DNA from: Pelagimonas sp017744045
GTDB lineage: Bacteria > Pseudomonadota > Alphaproteobacteria > Rhodobacterales > Rhodobacteraceae
Strand: one strand, 5' to 3'
DNA: 64,000 nt
Assembly (NCBI RefSeq): GCF_017744045.1
Contig: NZ_JAGHRD010000001.1
The notes under the pieces were generated by a model, which saw only the letters and a list, made by a program, of their open reading frames with translations, was not told where the DNA came from and did not search any database. The position numbers were made by a program, and so were the translations under genes. Positions 61,396 to 64,000 of the stretch are shown piece after piece (position 1 is the stretch's first letter; each line of letters opens with the position of its first letter).

Positions 61396-61985
61396 GGTTC
61401 AAGCTCGGCCTGACCGGATCCATCGGCATGGGCAAAAGCACCACCGCCAAGATGTTTCAGGAATTCGGATGCGCGCTGTGGGATGCGGATGCCGCCGTGC
61501 ATCGGCTCTATTCTGCCGGCGGAGCGGCTGTTGATCCGATTAAAGATGCTTTTCCGTCTGCCATTCATGATGGTGCTGTGTCTCGGGACGCGCTCAAGTC
61601 GATCTTGTCCAAAGACCCTTCAGCCCTGAAAACACTTGAAAGCATTGTGCATCCACTGGTCCAACAAGATCGCGCCAGTTTTGTTGCGCAAAACCCGGAC
61701 AAGATCGGCGTTTTCGACATTCCTTTGCTGTTTGAAACCGGCGGAGATCATGAGATGGATGCGGTTGCATGTGTCTCTGTTTCACCGCAAATCCAGCGAG
61801 ATCGGGTTTTGGCGCGCGGCACGATGAGCGAAGATACCTTTGCCCAGATCCGTACCCGCCAGATGCCAAATGAGGACAAAGTCAAACGTTCGACCTATGT
61901 GATCGAAACGGATACATTGGACCATGCCCGCGAACAGGTTGCGGCGGTTGTTCAAGATATTGAAAGGCGTTTGAGAGATGCGTGA
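61392..61985 (+). CDS. coaE: Dephospho-CoA kinase
   Basis: A 197-residue P-loop kinase for the last step of CoA synthesis. GLTGSIGMGKSTTAKMFQEF at residue 6 is the ATP loop, WDADAAVHRLYSAGG near 36 and FDIPLLFETGG near 110 are family motifs, and ARGTMSEDTFAQIRTRQM near 138 forms the lid. It overlaps dnaQ by eight bases. Confidence 0.95.
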   Translation: MRFKLGLTGSIGMGKSTTAKMFQEFGCALWDADAAVHRLYSAGGAAVDPIKDAFPSAIHDGAVSRDALKSILSKDPSALKTLESIVHPLVQQDRASFVAQNPDKIGVFDIPLLFETGGDHEMDAVACVSVSPQIQRDRVLARGTMSEDTFAQIRTRQMPNEDKVKRSTYVIETDTLDHAREQVAAVVQDIERRLRDA

Positions 61986-62706
61986 GATCGTGCTTGATAC
62001 CGAAACCACAGGTTTTGATCCGTTTTCCGGCGACCGCATTGTCGAAATCGGTGCCGTTGAGCTGATGAACCATGTCGCCACGGGTGAGACCTATCACGTC
62101 TATATCAACCCGGAACGCGGCATGCCGGACGAAGCTTTTGGCGTGCACGGGATTGGCCCCGATCTGCTCGACAGCCCACGCGCGGCTGAACCGGGTGAGG
62201 TCACGCTGAAAGACAAGCCGGTTTTCCAAAAAGTCGGGCAGTCCTTTCTGGACTTTATCGAGGATTCGCAGCTGGTCATCCACAATGCGGCCTTTGATAT
62301 GAAGTTCCTCAACGCCGAGCTGAAATGGATGGGCCTTCCGGAAATCCCCTATGAACGGGCGATTGATACGCTGATGATCGCGCGCAAACGCTTTCCAGGA
62401 TCGCCAGCATCTTTGGACGCACTATGTCGACGCTTCAATATCGACAACTCAAACCGGACATTGCACGGCGCGCTTCTCGATAGTGAGATTCTGGCGGATG
62501 TTTATCTGGAACTGATCGGCGGGAAGCAGCCGGATTTCGGCCTGGCACCGGTCGAGGAAACCAGTAATTCGGCAAGAACAGAGACGAATTGGCGCCCTGA
62601 ACCACGTCCAACCCCCCTGCCCTCGCGTCTTAGCGAAAAAGAAAAGGCGGCACATGCCGCCTTTGTCGAAAAACTTGGTGATGAGGCGCTTTGGTCCAAG
62701 ACCTAA
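61978..62706 (+). CDS. dnaQ: DNA polymerase III epsilon subunit (proofreading exonuclease)
   Basis: A 242-residue DEDDh 3'-5' exonuclease. ExoI is VLDTETTGFDP at residue 5, ExoII HNAAFDMKFLNAEL near 101, and ExoIII HGALLDSEILADVYL near 162 supplies the catalytic His and Asp. The C-terminal tail after about 185 should contact the polymerase subunit. Codons near the end (EKAAHAAFVEK) are read on the other strand as a terminator hairpin for secB. Confidence 0.96.
   Translation: MREIVLDTETTGFDPFSGDRIVEIGAVELMNHVATGETYHVYINPERGMPDEAFGVHGIGPDLLDSPRAAEPGEVTLKDKPVFQKVGQSFLDFIEDSQLVIHNAAFDMKFLNAELKWMGLPEIPYERAIDTLMIARKRFPGSPASLDALCRRFNIDNSNRTLHGALLDSEILADVYLELIGGKQPDFGLAPVEETSNSARTETNWRPEPRPTPLPSRLSEKEKAAHAAFVEKLGDEALWSKT
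62636..62664 (-). terminator. Intrinsic terminator of secB embedded in dnaQ coding sequence
   Basis: On the minus strand the stem AAAGGCGGCA / TGCCGCCTTT is followed by TTCTTTTT. It lies 56 bases after the secB stop and entirely inside the last codons of dnaQ. Confidence 0.75.
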
Positions 62707-62719
62707 GCGCCACGAACCT

Positions 62720-63223
62720 TTAGGCGTCTGCCTTTTGGCCGGCCATTTCGGCCTGACGACGCTGCAATTCGGTGCGGTACAGCGCGACAAAGTCGATGGT
62801 TTCCAGGTTCAGCGGCGGGAAGCCACCATCGCGGGTCACGTCAGACACAACGCGGCGCACGAATGGGAACAGCATACGCGGGCATTCGATCAACAGGAAC
62901 GGATGCATCTGATCCTCTGGAATGCCTTCGATGTTGAAAACACCGGCATAATCCAGCTCGAGCAGGAACAGCTGTTCTTTCGCCGCGGCGGACTTGCTGT
63001 CCACTTTCAGCTTCATCACAACTTCGTACTGGTTTTCAGCGCTGCGCTTTTTCGCGTCAAGGTTCACCTGAACCTGGATTTCTGGCTGAACTTCGCCAGA
63101 AACGCCTTTTTGCGCCAGAATATTTTCGAAAGAAAGATCACGAATGAACTGTGCCAGAACATTCATCTTGGGTGCCTGTGGTGCCTCTGTAGGTGCTTCT
63201 GCTGCGCCGTTTGTCTCAGCCAT
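62720..63223 (-). CDS. secB: SecB, protein-export chaperone
   Basis: A 167-residue cytosolic tetrameric chaperone keeping preproteins unfolded for SecA. After an Ala/Glu-rich, flexible N-terminus, FIRDLSFENILAQKGVSGEV near residue 27 and VNLDAKKRSAENQYEVVMKL near 53 are typical; LLIECPRMLFPFVRRVVSDV near 108 is the most conserved stretch. It converges with dnaQ. Confidence 0.95.
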   Translation of the reverse strand: MAETNGAAEAPTEAPQAPKMNVLAQFIRDLSFENILAQKGVSGEVQPEIQVQVNLDAKKRSAENQYEVVMKLKVDSKSAAAKEQLFLLELDYAGVFNIEGIPEDQMHPFLLIECPRMLFPFVRRVVSDVTRDGGFPPLNLETIDFVALYRTELQRRQAEMAGQKADA

Positions 63224-63291
63224 GGACTGGTCTCCAATATAAAATCGGTGTTAGCCATACCAGCCCATGGCGTGGGCCTCAACTTTGTTTA

Positions 63292-63780
63292 TCAGTGACG
63301 GGTCCAGCCGGAACCGGGATGGTTTGGCTCTTTGCCCTGCGGTACTTCGCGGAACTCACCATCGATCACAGTGTCATCGGGCGTTGGGCCCGTCTGGTGG
63401 GTGTGAAACTGGCCACCCATCTCAAACTGACTGACAGTGATCCGTTTCTTCGCCCAGGCGATCACGGCCATGCGGACCGGAGGTGCCAAGAGCGCAAAAC
63501 CAATCGCATCGGTAAAGAAACCGGGCGTCAGCAAAAGCGCCCCGGAAAACAGGATCATAGCGCCATGGGCCAAAGGCTCGCTCGGGTTGTCGAGGCGCGA
63601 AAAACTGCTACGCAGATTGTTCATCGCCGATATTCCCTGTGCCCGCACCAGCCACGTGCCCAGCACAGCCGTCAGCACGACGATTGCCAGGGTTGGCCAA
63701 AGCCCGATTGCGCCACCGACCTGGATAAACAGGCCGATTTCGATCAGGGGAACCAGAAGAAAGGCGATAAACAGCCACAT
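63292..63780 (-). CDS. fxsA: FxsA-family membrane protein
   Basis: A 162-residue inner-membrane protein with three or four hydrophobic segments (LFIAFLLVPLIEIGLFIQVG, then WPTLAIVVLTAVLGTWLVR and GAMILFSGALLLTPGFFTDA), the FxsA pattern, and a hydrophilic C-terminus. FxsA affects phage F exclusion in E. coli, and its normal role is unclear. The fxsA-secB-tim44 neighbourhood is common in this group. Confidence 0.93.
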   Translation of the reverse strand: MWLFIAFLLVPLIEIGLFIQVGGAIGLWPTLAIVVLTAVLGTWLVRAQGISAMNNLRSSFSRLDNPSEPLAHGAMILFSGALLLTPGFFTDAIGFALLAPPVRMAVIAWAKKRITVSQFEMGGQFHTHQTGPTPDDTVIDGEFREVPQGKEPNHPGSGWTRH

Positions 63781-63883
63781 TGTGTTGCATTCCTTGTTTG
63801 TGGTCAGGTGGACTCACCTGCTTGCCTCACCTACATAGGGTGTTGAACAAGAAAATTCCATGACCGCCCCGAATGAGGTGTAA

Positions 63884-64000
63884 ATGAACTCTCCTATTAT
63901 CGAGCTTCTGGTTCTTGCCGGAATTGCCGTTTTTCTAATCCTGCGCTTGCGCAGCGTTCTGGGTACGCGTGAGGGTTTTGAAAAACCACCGGTCCAACAA
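63884..64000 (+). CDS. Tim44-domain protein (5' part only)
   Basis: Only the first 39 residues are in the window. They form an N-terminal membrane anchor (IIELLVLAGIAVFLILRLRS) followed by VLGTREGFEKPP, the start found in alphaproteobacterial Tim44/TimA-like proteins. Position divergent from fxsA agrees with that assignment. The ATG at 63884 is preceded by GAGGTG. Confidence 0.75.
   Translation, partial: MNSPIIELLVLAGIAVFLILRLRSVLGTREGFEKPPVQQ

Noticed and set aside
1..64000. CRISPR arrays, transposases, prophage genes, rRNA or tRNA genes
   Set aside because: None recognised; no regular direct repeats or mobile-element proteins were seen.

Overview
The window looks like the chromosomal replication-origin region of an alphaproteobacterium of the Rhodobacteraceae (Roseobacter group). 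Evidence for this is the gene order parB-parA-rsmG-mnmG-mnmE-rho / noncoding gap / maf-aroE-coaE-dnaQ / secB-fxsA-tim44, the moderately high GC, the two-subunit addB-addA nuclease genes, the linked rph-rdgB-hemW and hrcA-grpE genes, and a CtrA-type sequence in the putative origin. Nearly all of it is ordinary, compact housekeeping sequence. I see no prophage, insertion sequence, CRISPR array, rRNA or tRNA gene.

Layout. 1-9.3 kb: 3' end of addB, addA, trxA, a kinase-like phosphotransferase, and an hslV-(membrane protein)-hslU protease operon behind a sigma-32-like promoter, followed by an orphan gene. 9.3-14.8 kb: a peptide-type ABC uptake operon on the minus strand. 14.9-22 kb: pip, ubiG, small enzymes, a marR-nitrilase-grxC-comF block, an NDUFAF5-like methyltransferase and hemH. 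22-25 kb: an envelope cluster with two L,D-transpeptidases, a CAP-domain lipoprotein and a small secreted protein, then a bacterial voltage-gated sodium channel. 25-33.5 kb: an RNA methyltransferase, a P-loop kinase-like protein, a pair of ABC half-exporters, CCA-adding enzyme, Nudix hydrolase and Hsp33. 33.5-45.6 kb: signalling (receiver-PP2C phosphatase plus a divergent Hpt protein) and metabolism (ilvA, argG, a sulfotransferase/aminotransferase pair, msrA, a PfkB kinase, malic enzyme). 45.7-52.7 kb: mutS, grpE-hrcA, rph-rdgB-hemW. 52.7-59.4 kb: the partition and tRNA-modification operon plus rho. 59.45-59.97 kb: putative oriC. 60-64 kb: maf-aroE-coaE-dnaQ, secB, fxsA and the start of a Tim44-domain gene.

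The strongest non-gene signals are about chromosome biology. Two perfect parS palindromes lie inside the 5' coding ends of mnmG and rsmG, a one-mismatch parS sits just after argG 20 kb from the origin, and a full CtrA consensus plus an AT-rich tract and degenerate DnaA boxes lie between rho and maf. Genes point away from this gap on both sides, as expected for leading-strand genes flanking a bidirectional origin. Other points of interest are a membrane-protein gene inserted between hslV and hslU, an intrinsic terminator for secB embedded in the coding end of dnaQ, a 59-bp antisense overlap between two convergent genes, and a palindromic element present in two inverted copies. I found no clear candidate for a wholly new multi-gene system; the origin architecture and the few orphan genes are the best leads.
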